Source: Plectrocnemia conspersa (taxonomy: Eukaryota > Arthropoda > Insecta > Trichoptera > Polycentropodidae). From it: a stretch of 64,000 nucleotides of DNA. The stretch spans positions 1 through 64,000 of the forward strand of contig VTFK01000436.1 of the NCBI GenBank assembly GCA_009617715.1. Reading direction: 5' to 3'. This document shows, piece after piece, positions 46,940 to 59,719 of this stretch; position 1 is the first letter of the stretch, and each line of letters starts with the position of its first letter. The notes under the pieces were generated by a model. The model was not told where the DNA came from and did no database searches. It worked only from the letters and a program-made list of their open reading frames with translations. The position numbers and the translations under genes were made by a program.

Positions 46940-47610
46940 AGAAACAAAAGAAAAACGTAAGTAAATTAAAGCAAACTGTAGTGTAAGTCTATGGCAGCGA
47001 TAAGGTTCAACCACCTCACAAATAATGGTGATTATCGCCAACATTAGATTATATTCCCCCTCATTAGATTCGTTAATCTACAATATCATATTTTCTACTG
47101 TAAATTCATGTTTGGCAGTTAATAAAATGGTAACTTAAAGAAAAAATAATCTATCGCAACAGTTTACCCTATAATATAATGTATATTTATAAATAGTCAG
47201 ACGGATAATTCTTCATAATTGTCGGCAACTTAAGTCGAAATTTGATCTGCTTGTTTTTATATATTAAAAAAAGCTACTACATTTTCATTCAATATCTTCA
47301 AAGAAAATGTTCCGACTCTTGAATCCTTGTATTTTTCGCAAAATTTGCAAGCATTCATGAATATATTACAGCATAAACTTAGCAATTAAGCATTTAGTTT
47401 GACTTTGAATGAATGGATGTCTATCAGATATGACAACTAAACATGATAATTAGGTATAGTTACGAGTTAATGTAATAAAAAAACAAAAAAAAAACACAAA
47501 TTCATACAAAACATACTGGACGTAAACAATGTAAAAATTAAAATATTTAATATGTATATAGAAACAATAATTTAATCGTATTCGAATGCTTTGGTTTTGC
47601 TAATCAATAA
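46940..47610. other. AT-rich DNA (would be intron of the exon above)
   Basis: No other feature recognised. Confidence 0.25.
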
Positions 47611-47740
47611 ATATGGAGAAACATGAGAGCGATGCTAGAATTATTTTTTCGTTTTTTTTTTATTACCAATTAATTAAAATAATAATATCAATATCGGTGA
47701 TACCAATATTGACTGTTTTTTTCCTCAGTAATACCGGTAT
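47611..47740 (+). repeat. ACCGGTAT-ended repeat, copy 2
   Basis: Matches 33,932-34,055 through ATGGAGAAACATG, ATTATTTTTTCGTTTTTTTT, ATTACCAATTAATTAAAAT and AGTAATACCGGTAT. It lacks the last 15 bases of copy 1. Confidence 0.7.
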
Positions 47741-49476
47741 AAAAAGCAGCTTCGTGACATAGTAAATATTAAGTTTTTAACCGAAATTGTGATCCATATA
47801 GCGTCAAGATGACGAATCGGTTTTTTACAACAAAGAAAGATTGTACGTGCGGTGGTTTCAATCCAGTCCTCGGAAAGGTACAAGGAAGAGATCCGCCGCC
47901 TGCGGTCTCGAGTTGAACAGCAATAAGACAATAAAGCAAGTGAGTATCTCCGGTGAAGCGTGGGCGAAACTTTAGAATCGCGCTCAATCAAACGCGTATC
48001 AGTCATCGTTGCGCAAGAGAAGAGTTTACGCACATGAAAAGACGACAAACGTCTTTTATGTATGTATGTAGAAGAAGAACTATCACGACCGGTTGGTCAG
48101 CTAGTAAAAAGTGAAAAACTAGTTTTTTTCCTTTACGCACAGCTACACGCCATCGGTCCCGTTTAATTATTTATTTACCTCTCTAACATTGTTTCATATT
48201 AATCCACGTGCGAACTGCAGATTTTTTAATATTATTATTTATTATATACGAAATAGTAATTGTGCTACAAAACGATAAGATAAGCGAGCGCGAGCAGTGC
48301 AATCGTAAAAAGAGCGGTAACGCGATAAAATCGCGTTGCGTTTTAATCGGCATTGCAATTTTTTACGGGCGCTAATCGCTTTTGTTATTACATTACTCAG
48401 GCGAATTCGTTTAATCGAATTTCTTTTATAGGAAATGCTCTTTCGCAACACTTTGGATCTAAACGAGATGAATACAATTTTCCAATGTGACGCGCGAATT
48501 GTAAAGAAACGCCATCGTCTATTTCCGATTTCACTATGCGGGGGAGTCGAGGTCTAAATCGATCGTTGGTTCAATATTTGTGTAATGCTTTATGTCTGTG
48601 GAGTGTTAATTTACGTTCAAACCAAAATACCACTAGAAAGGAGCAATAAAACAGGATATAAAATTATTCCAGTGTATCGATTTTAACGATTGCGTTACAA
48701 TTGAGCTACGATACTACAATAATATTAAGCCGACCATAAAATTAATAAAGCGAATCAATTTAGCAAAATTTACACAATGCTAATATAAGAAAAAAATAAT
48801 CATTTGTAATAGACAAAAAAAACATGCATACAATAAACATTTTTTGCACAAATGCCATTCAGATAATTTTAATATTTACATAAATATATTTTCTTAACAA
48901 AAAAGCGTTTTAATTTTATGAATATCATTAGTACGGATTGTTTAGAATATTTATAAACTCTCACGTAGAAGAGCTTTAACTATTTATAATTGTAAAACAA
49001 ATAGTATGAGAACGATCAAGTGGATGATTCAGAACCATGTGCACAAGATCAACGTTTCCTAATCATTTTCCTTTGGATCGGTCAGTCGACCGCGTCCATG
49101 ACCGATTATTATATTTCGATCAGACATTTCATGGCAGCACGAAGAAAATTATTATGAAACGATTCCGCGAACTCCACCACAGTTCTCAATTATCCCAAAC
49201 CTCATGCACAAGGTTTAAAAAAATGTTAAAATTGTAGTGTGTGACTTTATATGTATCATAATCGAGTTGTCGAAAGAAGATTAATGTAGAATAATGAGGT
49301 TAATTTTTTTTGTTTATACGAAATTAATTGTGGAGTAATACATCATAATACAATATCATGCCCAGAAGTACCTACATATATGTATGTAATTAATGGTTTA
49401 CAAATGCTACAATTTTGAAAACAAGTAGTGGTTAATTTAAATCCGCTAAATTCAGAGCAGGTAGTGAGAAAAAAGG
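47741..49476. other. No gene recognised
   Basis: The frames at 47,725-48,048, 48,242-48,451 (minus) and 49,037-49,237 (plus) have no recognised motifs. Confidence 0.3.
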
Positions 49477-50084
49477 CAGGGATTTCCGATTAACGCTTCC
49501 GAGACGCTTTTGTTCAACAAAAAATGCTTTTATGCTTTTGAAAAACATATGTATCGGAGGTATCTACTATGACCGAAATTCGCAGAATTCGTTCATTGAA
49601 CGAAATAAAATATTTTTTCATCTTTATTATCGTTTATCGTGCGTCGCAATTGTTTGTAAAGTTCGTGTTACTTTTTTGTGTTTGTTGTTTCAAGGCACAA
49701 AGATTTTATTTATTTAATTTATATGCAAATCCGTACAAAACAACTGCCGATACGGATTCGATCTTTATGTACATTAATCAAATTAGCTCTAAGCATTATT
49801 AGCTATTGTATATATAATAAATTAGATAAAATGTTTCATAATTTTTTATGAATCAATTAAATCGCAGCTGATCTATTCTGGTGATTTGAAAAATCTGATC
49901 AAAAAGTATGTAATAATAAATAAAGTAATGCCCTCACTGATCAGTAATTTGCACAGCATTGTCATGAATATATTATAAAATTAGCGATTATAAGAGTAAT
50001 TAATGATTAATTCAAATAATTATTTTTTTGCACTAATTGGTTAAATAAAATAATATCGGTACAAACGAATAATTAAGAACCCTA
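49477..50084. mobile_element. hAT-type short element, relative of 15.3 kb
   Basis: Starts CAGGGATTTCCGATTA and ends with the inverse of TAGGGTTCTTAATTATTCG. Inside, TATGACCGAAATTC, TTTAATTTATATGCAAAT, CGATCTTTATGTA, CTGGTGATTTGAAAA and CTAATTGGTTAAATAA match 15,540-15,895 in order. No flanking duplication is evident. Compared with the 15 kb copy, about 100 bases near the left end are missing. Confidence 0.75.
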
Positions 50085-50265
50085 CTCTCAACCTTTTTTT
50101 ATAAGCTTCGAGACTCATCGATCGAATAAGCATTGTTATACATATATTTTGTAATTATCGGATGATCACCCACGAATTGCCACCTGGAAGCGGAGCTAAA
50201 CAATAAAGCGATTTGGTCTAAATTAGTTTTCTCTCTCATTCGTCCAAGCTTACTCGAAGAAACAG

Positions 50266-50301
50266 TATAAAGGAAGTGACACTAATCAATTCGATTCAGT
50301 A
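50266..50301 (+). promoter_or_regulatory. Canonical TATA/Inr core promoter candidate
   Basis: CAGTATAAAGG (TATA from 50,266) and TTCAGTAGAC, a perfect TCAGTA initiator with A at 50,298, lie 32 bases apart, the expected arthropod spacing. No DPE. The downstream 1 kb leads to the small exon pair at 51.2-51.8 kb, but a pol II promoter of a mobile element is also possible. Confidence 0.4.
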
Positions 50302-51250
50302 GACAGACCAGAGCAGCTTTATTGTATTACCTCCGATACTAACACATGCATTTGTATTATGCATATATTGATATAAAATATATATTTGTGTGTGCAACAA
50401 TCATAACAGCTCTACGGAAAATTACAGTATAAGGGACCGACTCAGCTCATAGAAAAAAAAATTGAATCGACTATTTGCATGCAGCGTATTTTCTAGTTTT
50501 ACAGACACGTATTAAAGAAAAGGCGGGGACAACTTGAAGAAACTAATATAGGTGGGTGGCATAGAAGAAAAACAAAACTATCGAGTCAAGGCTGTCAGTG
50601 GGTTTCACAGCTTTTCGAACAGTCGAATTTTATTTCATTTTTATTACAGCATGATTTTATTTTTCATGAATGATTTTAAAGTACCCGAATCTCCCCCCTC
50701 CTACATGCCCTAGATATACCTTATCCGATACCTCTAATTGATTACTAATGCTAGAAACCATCAATAGTTTTCGCGCCGGTTTCGCGACAGCATAAGTAGG
50801 AGGTCGGGCCTAGCTTTAGTTCAGGCGATACAAAGCACGCTAGGTAAGAATCGTAGTTCTTAATTGGTCAAAACTTATGAGCATTATGCAACTACAGAGA
50901 TAGGCTGACAAGTAAAAAGTTGATTAAAAGAATATTGGAGCAGAATAGTAGTGGTAGAAAATAAGCATATTCAAATTCACTTTATCGCTTCTAATATAAC
51001 GGGTGTTTTAAAACAACATTGATCAACACTATAAATAGGTCGTTATTGACATGAGATATAATACCAAAATCCGGCGCCCCATACCTATTCGTACCGAATT
51101 GAGCCCAGGTGGAGATAGATAGATAGATAGGGGGTGATGGCGTGCAACGGGTGCAACCCACACGGGCGCATAGCTGTGTTTACGTCCTGACGCATAATTC
51201 GAGGTCCCGTCGAACGTTCAAAAATCAATAAAGCCTATTCCATAGATATT
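50302..51250. other. Region between promoter candidate and exon pair
   Basis: No frame of note. A short (GATA) run lies at 51,113-51,130. From 51,040 the DNA becomes GC-richer. Confidence 0.3.
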
Positions 51251-51279
51251 CCAGCCATTGTCCAGGCAAATGTAAACAG
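51251..51279 (+). other. Small exon candidate 1 (reads CPGKCKQ)
   Basis: A short segment reading SSHCPGKCKQ ends at a strong donor, AAACAG|GTGAGC (GT at 51,280). An acceptor may be ATATTCCAG (to 51,254) or TTCCATAG (to 51,245). Joined in phase 0 to the acceptor at 51,685 it would continue in frame. Confidence 0.2.
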
Positions 51280-51685
51280 GTGAGCATGCGCTTCAGCTAA
51301 ACAACGGGTTGGCGGACCGGAACTGCCCCGAGCCCGGGACACGTACCCCCGCGTGCGGGCGGACGGATGCACAGGGCCGGATCAGTGGAGAAGGGAGACA
51401 GAAAAGAGAAGTAGACAAAAAAAGTGTATCGCGTATGTGCGCGATCGAGCTGCGGCGCAACTTGTTGCTGGTTGACCTCCCTGGATGTCGGATCGGGAGA
51501 AACTGGGTGAAAACTGAGGAAAAGTTGCGCGGAAAGAAAATAACGGAAAGCGAAAATTTGTTCCAACCTTCAGGCAGTCGCTGTAAAATGCGAATAACCA
51601 TGTTTTTATACACTTTTAATGGCGTGAAACGTAGCATAAATTTAACTTCACTTTCTTTGCGTTATTTTTAACTGTTGATTTTCAG
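51280..51685 (+). other. Possible intron, with unrelated GC-rich frames
   Basis: GTGAGC at the 5' end and GTTGATTTTCAG at the 3' end define a 406-base intron. Inside, both strands are open over 51,297-51,671 without motif. The frames are probably a by-product of high GC. Confidence 0.25.
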
Positions 51686-51781
51686 GGCACAATGTTTGTG
51701 GTAGACGACAATTGCATAATGATAATCATACTAGAGAATATATACAATATAGTGACTCCCCATTTTGAACTTTTACAATAA
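51686..51781 (+). other. Small exon candidate 2 (reads GTMFVVDDNC, stop)
   Basis: After a good acceptor (AACTGTTGATTTTCAG) the frame reads GTMFVVDDNCIM and goes on to a TAA at 51,779. Joined to the upstream piece, the cysteine spacing C..CKQGT.FV.DDNC loosely recalls small secreted Cys-rich (pacifastin/VWC-like) starts. The expected following cysteines are absent, so this is weak. Confidence 0.2.
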
Positions 51782-52484
51782 AATTATTAGTGCATTAGAA
51801 TATGGTATAAATAAATAATTATTATATATAATCGCTGTATAGTTAAAACATAACAAAATGTATTGAAACAATTCAAGTGTTTTAATTTTACAGCCCCTTA
51901 AAAATAAATACGCGTTTTAATGCGTTCAAAATAGAGAAGCATTCAAACACCCTATTTTATGTTTATGGGGTCGCTGGTTCACATTAACATTTCGGAAGCG
52001 GAAGGAATTTGTGAAACATTAACATATATGCCATAAACCTATATTCCTACACAGTATGTTTTATTTTTGAATAAACTAATCAATAACAACAACTAAAGAA
52101 ACGCGCATCACGCACAACATCGCATTAATAGGTTCAATATTTTTTTCATACATATATTTAACACTTGACAGGAAAACGTTGGATTAACCTTTAGAAGTCA
52201 AAAGGCATGTGTCATGCCTAAAGTGGTTTTACCATTACAGTTCAAAAGCAAGTACGTAATGCCCAACATATTTTATATTTTTTGAAGCTATTTTAAATGA
52301 TTCCTGATTAAATTTCTAGCATCTTATTTCATTCCACGTCTCTGAGTCTGAACTAGAAATTCTCGGGTTATCCCACAAAAAAAATCTATCCCGAAAATAT
52401 TTTTTTAAGTATGTAATTCCGGTGAAATTAAATCGAAATACATTTTCACCGGTAGATATACATATATTTTTACCAGTGAAAATA
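51782..52484. other. AT-rich DNA, nothing recognised
   Basis: No supported feature. Confidence 0.3.
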
Positions 52485-52855
52485 TAACTTCTCAGAAGTC
52501 AAAAACTCGCGTAAAAGCAATAAAATTACGTTGGCCGCTCGGTAACGAGCGTTCCCACTGCGACGGCACGATTTTATTGTTTTTGACGTGGATTTTTGAC
52601 TTCTGAGAATTGATAGTTATTTTTTTGCGCTCTTCTATTGGTCATAATTCAGTTTAGATGTGCTCCATTCGATTCTTATTTAATGTTATAAAAAGTATTA
52701 ATATGAACACTACATAACCGAGCGTATAAACTGCGACGGCACAGTTTTATTGCCTTTGACGTGAACTAAACTCATTTAATAATCTGAATTTCGAAATAAT
52801 AAAAATACGACCACTGACTAACCAATTTTACCACCCCCCTGAAAAAAAAAAGTTG
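52485..52855. mobile_element. Foldback element, copy 3 (long form, left arm shortened)
   Basis: CTTCTCAGAAGTCAAAAAC, GCTCGGTAACGAGCG, CCCACTGCGACGGCACG, TGACTTCTGAGAA, TCTATTGGTCATAATTC, GTTTAGATGTGCTCC and then a second CTGCGACGGCAC unit, ending at a C6 run (near 52,840). Same order as copy 2. The outer left arm seen at 6,987 is missing. Confidence 0.78.
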
Positions 52856-54395
52856 GATCGTCGTCCCTGCATTTGATACTTTAAACACGCGTGATTATTA
52901 ACAGCTGTCTTATTTACAGTACTGCCAACATATGAAACGCGAATTGGATCACCAAGCTAATTCTACACGATTAACTTTTTTTAATTAATTAGTATATTCA
53001 ACTAGTTAGTTAAGTCTAACACAAGTAATCAAAAATACGCAAGGGAAAAGTTGTAATATATGTATAAAGGACGAACAATAATATTATAGTATGTATTTGC
53101 ATATAATAAAATTCCTATGTTATGTATAAAAAACTTGAGAGGGAAAATCAAATGAAATGTTTAAAAACGTAATTCAGAATCATATCTTCATATGGAAGAT
53201 TGCTTCAAGAAATATCACACGACAGACAAATATATAAATATGTAAGTAATTGTAATGTACATACATAAATATATTTAGTGATTCATATATCAAAGTAATA
53301 AAAACAACAATAAATTCCGTGCGATTAAAAATGCATTGAGAACCATTAGTTTTGTATGAATTACAATAGTGAACAACTAAATACTATTTACAAGAATAGA
53401 GCGAAACATTCTTTTGTAATTGCTTTTTTGGGTGGTTTTTTTATACAGGTAGTGGTTCCAACATCTAGAACGGGTACAGGGTATACTCTAAATAAAAGGT
53501 TAAAAGCTTTATTTTTGTGATTAAATAAATCGGACCGCAGTGTAACATCCAATAAAAAAAAAGTTTTTGTCCGGTAAAGGTTAAATGGACAACGATTGAA
53601 CTCATATATAGAGTCGGAAGAGAAAAATTAATATTCATCGTTCGACTGGATATTAGGCAATTTCGGGAAAATTTCGCACGAATACGTCCGCACACGCACG
53701 CGTGTGTGAGGCTGGTACGTGTGCGACGAAAGCGGGTGAGCTCAAAAAGGGCCAATATGAAAATTTGCCACCCTTGAGCGACGGGAGCAATCAGAGGGAT
53801 GATTGCGCACAACCGGTCCATATATTATTATGATCGACACGCGAACACGCATCCGTATATTATCTATTATATATGCTAATAAGCAACAATTATATGCTAA
53901 AACATATTCAAACATCATCGTCCATATAGTACTTATGATGAGTATTCAGTATTAAGAAGAAAAAAAAACCTTGCGTGTATATAAAGTTCTTGTGAAAGCA
54001 ATAATTATTATTGTGGATACTAACGAATGTAATCCAACTAAAAACAGTAGTAATCTAATATTTAGTTAAATATTCTGTTCTACACTGAGTCGAAAGCCTT
54101 ACAAATTAATAAACAATCTGATAATCAACGAAGCTAATGGAAATATTGGTATTTATATATCAACACTAACGATGTCATTGTTGACCAATCCAGAAGTGAA
54201 TTCACACGAACTCTATCGACTGGGTTAGGGTTTCTTAGTTTCACCTAATGCTATAAATAAATATCGAGATTGATTAATTCATGCTATAATGATTCGTTAT
54301 TACACCATCTAAGATTTACTCAAATATATAAAATTATATAGAACGGTACATCAGGTAGATGTTAAAATTCTCAACGTTTTTGTTTGTATTCACAG
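52856..54395. other. No gene recognised
   Basis: AT-rich to 53.6 kb. The minus frame 53,465-53,821 spans a GC-richer patch without motifs. Confidence 0.3.
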
Positions 54396-54529
54396 TCGCT
54401 ACTAAGTCTCTCGCACTGAGTTCTATTTCGGTAATCGCGAGATTCACGCCTCAACACAGATTCGCACAGCGAAGAACACGTGTAGTAAATGATTCATCGA
54501 ATCGAGAGAATTATTCATTGACTCGTTGA
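54396..54529 (+). other. Terminal exon candidate
   Basis: A strong acceptor, TTTTTGTTTGTATTCACAG (AG at 54,394-54,395), is followed by two bases and 43 open codons (ATKSLALSSISVIARFTPQ, then RRTRVVNDSSNRENYS) to a TGA at 54,527. GC-richer than its surroundings. No homology recognised. Confidence 0.22.
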
Positions 54530-55789
54530 TTCCATCGAACCGGAGATTAGCATATAGTTGCGAGTGAGCTTTTCTGAATTAGATATTGAGCGTGATGGGA
54601 AAAGCTCTAACGCTAACGTAATGACAACCCTTTGCTCGCACTCGCACAATGGACACGCGATTGCGTGTCTCGATGCGCTTCTTGAAGGAACAAAACCCGC
54701 ATTGTCCACCGCCGCCGGACGCCAGTTTAATTGCGACGTCATTATTATAATAGAGCATGTGCTTTTATCGTTTGATGCGCAATTTTAATTGATTTGGAAC
54801 TGAGTGACGATCGGGCGGCTAATTTGGGATTGCGCGGGTCACTCGCTCGCTTGTCATCGGATATGACGCGTTTTGATCTGCATCTAAATAGAAAACAAAC
54901 AAATGCGCGAGTGATGTAGACGAATTTAACCCGTTCAGCGCCGCGAATGTGAAGTTGTTTAATATGGTTCCACTTTCGTTAAGCGCCTTTGTTGTACAAG
55001 GTATTCAACCGAACAATTCGAAAACATTGTTTCTCAAGAAACTATGAAGTGCGAACTAAAATGGGGTAGCAGAAGATGAACGCCACTTCAATGTGCTTTG
55101 GCTTTGGTTGCAACTTGTAATTAAGTAATACAAGATTGCCGAAACCTTCCTACACCTTAGAACAAACTGACCCGGATCAGCTTTTTCCGAAGTTCATAGG
55201 TCAGTGGTAAAATAATCATATTATAATATAAAAAACGCCTTTTATTTATTTCAGCATTTATTCCTTATAATTGAATATGTTTAACCATTATTATACTGTG
55301 ATGTACACCGAGTGTACAGCTTATTATGTGAATATCTCTATAAATATGCCTAATAATATTCATATGTTCACGCGATACACGTACATATCAAATCAGATAA
55401 TTACATTATATACTATATGTAAGTAATTATCGAAAATAACACAATAATAAATGTTTTGTCAGCAAAAATAGTATTAATTTATCAATATAGATAGTTCCAA
55501 ACACATATTTGAAATGTTTATTATCAGTTTATATATGTACACTAAGTATACATCACCGGAGCGCGCAAAATTTGCACCGTAAGAGGAAGGTTAATACAAT
55601 AAATTAATGGTTTTAAAATTAGTTATTTAAATATATTTTTGTTTATATACAAAATATGGTTACTAGATGGCGAAATAAAAATGAAGATAAAACTGTTCCG
55701 AAATTACTACCTACTTGGAAACACTTTCTAATATATTTTTGATAAGTTCTTCGTTTCATAACAGTAATCTAATATAATATAAGCAGTCG
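54530..55789. other. GC-richer DNA to 54.95 kb, then AT-rich; nothing firm
   Basis: The frames at 54,515-54,788 overlap on both strands and have no motif. Confidence 0.3.
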
Positions 55790-56427
55790 ATATTGAACAG
55801 GGCTGTGGGTCGTTTAAAATTTCACCGACTCTGATTTTAATAAGATTATTTTTATCAGGATATGATTGAAAGCAATAAAAATAATGTCAACGATTTTCAA
55901 ATTTAAAAAAAATAAAAGGATTTCAAAAAATAATTAAGCAAAAAAAAGGGCCACGTCTACTTAATTCACTTTCATTTAGTAATTATACTGATATGTTTAA
56001 AAAAGTAAGTACAAAAAAGATATTTAATAAAATATTTATATTAAATAAAGTGATACATTAAAATAGCAAATTTAATTATTTATTTTCGTTAGGGAAAAGG
56101 TTGGTTTTATTTTATAAGGTTGACTAAATCTAATCATAAGTCTTTAATAAATCTAAATTAAATATGTCTCATCCTTGTTTTAAGCTGAAATTAGACCTTA
56201 GAAATTAGTAAAATAATTGCTGTAAAATAATAAGTCAGCGTTTATGGAAGCTTTTAAATCAGATTTGATTATTTTAAGCGCGAAAAATAAACGCTCTTTA
56301 GCGCACTCAGCGTGTTAAAGAAAATTATAAAAATGAGTCGGAGTCGGTCGATTTTTTACGACTCCCGACTATTTTTAAAATACGACGACTCCGTCTCCGT
56401 CTGCGAAACAACAGCCCTGATATTAAA
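55790..56427. mobile_element. hAT-type element (CAGGGCTGTGG ends) with 8-bp duplication
   Basis: The element (55,798-56,419, 622 bp) starts CAGGGCTGTGGGTCG and ends with the inverse of CAGGGCTGTTG. It is flanked by ATATTGAA (55,790-55,797) and ATATTAAA (56,420-56,427). Subterminal ACCGACTC / GAGTCGGAGTCGG words repeat at both ends. No transposase. A left-end fragment of the same family is at 1,658. Confidence 0.85.
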
Positions 56428-57900
56428 GCAAACGTTGTAAAATACCCTTAATTGTTACTCAGCAAATTATTTCGACAAACAAAAATCATTATATTTTCGG
56501 ACTAAATGAATAAGTTCAGTTGAGAAAATTGTTCGTATAGTCCACATGTTCTCAAAGTTAGGAAAATCGCCCACCGGTGAACGATGAACAAATCTCGTTG
56601 TAAGGCGCCAGTTAATTGGGCAAAAAAAATTTGTTCAAAAAATAATGTTTTTGGCGTTTTATATTTATAATAAAGTAAATATCTTTTGTGTAAAATATAA
56701 TGCGTTTTAGGATCTTTTGAAAATGGCCGCTGTAATCAATTTCCCAGGCACATATGGGTTAGATCTAAACCGTTAAGTTGTTACTTACTTTGATTTTTTA
56801 AATTGCGATTACTATTTTTATAAATATTTTTTATTATTTTAGAAGCAGAACGGTATAAATAGCATAAAATATTATCTTTTTTTGATGTTAGTCAATAACT
56901 ATTGGTGAAAATATTGTGAAAAAGCATGCATTCTATTAAATAATTTTAATTTAAAGTGGTTTTATTTTCGAACATGCCATTTAAAGTACCTGTATTAAAA
57001 AAATATATATCTGCGATTACAATTTATTATTAAATGAGATAGAAATAATTTTCCAAAGGTTGGCGATTAAAAATTTTGTCGATGAGACAATTAGGTTTGA
57101 GAATCTATGGTATAGTCTAACGTCACTGATATACCAATACATGACAGCAAATTTGTATTATTTAAGAAGCAAAACACAGCTCATCCAACGAGTTATTTTT
57201 TTTAAAAGGGGCGCTGGATTGATAATTCAGAGGCTACGGGTTCGGGTTCCCGCAGCAAAATAAAAATTTTAGTTATAAAAATGCATTATTATTAATATAA
57301 AAACCAACTCCAGCTGCGAGTGACATCAATTAATCGTATGCTGTAATTTTATAGTTTATAATTATTAAAATAAACGTCACTGATTTACAGGCTTTGTTTT
57401 AAGTCTGGTCTTTCACCACTTACTTGTAGAGGTTGATTTTGTGTTAAAAACTCATCATATAAGCCATATTTCTTCTTATTAAGCACTTTCTTTATGAGAA
57501 AACTATTTTAAATTTAAGGGCACGATGTTTGTAATTTACAGTGATGAGATCTCTTCTCAATTTCAATCTCCTCTACTATTCTCGTTTTCTACTTGTTTTA
57601 CTTTCTCCTCTACTAATTTATAGCATGTATACTTGTAAATGTATGTTTTTATATATAGTTGAATATGTAAGATGAGGACAATATATTTTATTGTATACAT
57701 ACTTTTTTTGTAAAATAAAATATTTTCGAGCTTAAACATACATATGTATGTATTAAAAAAAATATAGGTAATAAATTTGTTAAATTCGTACTATTTTTAT
57801 TTTATGAGTCGGTATTTGTTTACATTAAAAATATAAGTCAAGTTAATTCTGATTTAAAGATATGATATAAGTTATGCAGTTTGTATCACTAGATAATCAT
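56428..57900. other. AT-rich DNA; possible tRNA-like fragment at 57.2 kb
   Basis: 57,209-57,258 (GGGCGCTGGATTGATAATTC, CTACGGGTTCGGGTTCCCGC) has A- and B-box-like words in tRNA order. The acceptor stem does not close, so it is at best a tRNA-derived relic. Nothing else recognised. Confidence 0.35.
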
Positions 57901-59104
57901 TTTCATTCATACAAACCGAAAGCTAATCCGCGCGAATGATCAACGTTAACAAGTCGAAAACCACTCGAAACGCATCTCTCGACTGGAGAGCAATAAGAAG
58001 TAGGAGAAAAACTTGGAAACACACAACTGGAGACAAAAGTCGTCGGAGGAGCTTCTCGCTTCGTATAAATATCGCGCCAGGAATAGCCCGCGGCTCGTCT
58101 AGCCCGACGGGAAACTGAGTCACTCACTCTCTGCGAATCTTTCTCTCGGTCGAGTTGGTGTAGCACAATCGACGATAATGCAATGATACACTACACGTGT
58201 AAAATACTCGAGAAAAGTACTAGCGGGAGGCGCGCGTAAGTGCTCCGTGGAAAAACACAGGTCCGATAAAGAAAATTGCGCGCGAAACTATCGCACATTG
58301 GCAATAGATGCAGGTGCAAATGCGCTAGCGCACCTGTGTTTGTTTTAGAAGGTGACAAGCCTGATTCACACATGTCGATTGGTGGTGGGTGAACGTTAAA
58401 TTATATAAAAACATACATCAAGAAGCAATTTATAGAATTAGAATATAAACAAATAAGAGAGGCGTTGACAATATTAAGGGCGAACTCAACACTCGCATGT
58501 TTCTAGATAATCGAGTGCAAAGTTGTTTAAGAATATTAACGGCCAACTAAACTCATAGGTCTAATCATCACCTTTCAAGGCCGGGCTATTGCGTATTGTA
58601 AGTATGTGATATCAAGCATTTCTTTTTTTGCCTTTTGAATATTGGTCAATTTCCATATTCATTTCGTGATTTTTTTTATCGTCCAAAAAATATTATTTGA
58701 TATAATAACGAAAAAATAACAATAAAATATATTGAAAATTAAATTAACTATTTCAGTAATAAATCGTTTTGTCATGTTTGACTTTTTCGCCGAATAGTTG
58801 ATGGACATTAGGTTTACACGATTATGAAATGAAAAATCCGGACATTTGACTAGTACATATCGGAAGCTAGAAAAGGTTTTCCGAATAAAATTTTAGAAGG
58901 TACAGTAATTGCAATATTTTTAAAGCTTTTTGCTCTAAGTTTGGAAACACCTATTTACATTCAGATTAGTCTCCAAATAATCGTTATTTTGAAGTATTAG
59001 AATATCGAATAATAAACGATAAAATATTAGTTTGAATAATGAATACAAGTTTATACACAAATAATTACATGTTCCAACAAAAAAAAACGTGTATTTATTT
59101 TTAC
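57901..59104. other. GC-rich island 57.9-58.36 kb, then AT-rich; no gene called
   Basis: TATAAATA at 58,064 (plus) has no initiator at the right distance. Overlapping frames on both strands (57,903-58,373) lack motifs. Confidence 0.3.
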
Positions 59105-59280
59105 TATTACTTACAAACTTTCAGTACGAATTAATTAAGAAAATATTACCATAATAAACTACATCAAATTGAACATTATTCGTATTGATTTAAAAATATA
59201 TAAAAATCAACGAGAAAGTACACAGCTGCACAATATTAACTAGGAAATATGAGTAATTTCTGGAATTTCGGCAATTACAA
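59105..59280 (+). repeat. Interspersed repeat, copy 2 (pair with 1.9 kb)
   Basis: AATATTACCATAATAAAC and CACAGCTGCACAATATTAAC, ATGAGTAATTTCTGGAATTT correspond to 1,955-2,165. It lies directly upstream of the mariner relic. Confidence 0.6.
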
Positions 59281-59289
59281 CGTTATCTG

Positions 59290-59700
59290 TTATACGCCGT
59301 CTGTCCCAAATCGGCGAGTAGTTATATTAGTAATATCTTCGGTTCCAGTAGCACCATCTCTTAGTTGTGGCATACGTTAGGTCTAGGTTTTGACATTCAC
59401 AAGCGAATTATTTTGGTATTAGTTCTTCTATTTCAACAAGAATACCAAGCCGAAGGCATTTGATCGTTGTTGCATGATAATGCACGCGAATTCTTGTGCA
59501 ATAAAGGAACCTTAGTGCTCAGCCACCTGATTTGGCTCACTGTAAAAATTAAGTTGGCGTCGAAAGGAAAACGTTTTGACACCATTGATGACGTCTAAAA
59601 TGGTAGACTGAGCCATTAAAGGCACTTCCGGGGAATTTTTACAAAAGCGCTGTATTGACTCAGAAGGGGTGTATTTTGAATAAATGAATATAATATTGCA
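59290..59700 (+). mobile_element. Mariner transposase C-terminal relic
   Basis: Frames after 59,466 read LLHDNAREFLCNK (the HDNA motif with the second catalytic Asp), then KIKLASKGKRFDTIDDV. After a shift comes GEFLQKRCIDSEGVYFE and a stop, the standard mariner C-terminus (...RW.KCI.S.G.YFE). The SPDL box is lost and several stops interrupt. Left limit uncertain; TIRs not found. Confidence 0.72.
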
Positions 59701-59719
59701 AAATAATAAACGTCTCAAA

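Noticed and set aside
57209..57258. Functional tRNA gene
   Set aside because: A- and B-box-like words are present but the acceptor and anticodon stems do not pair by eye.
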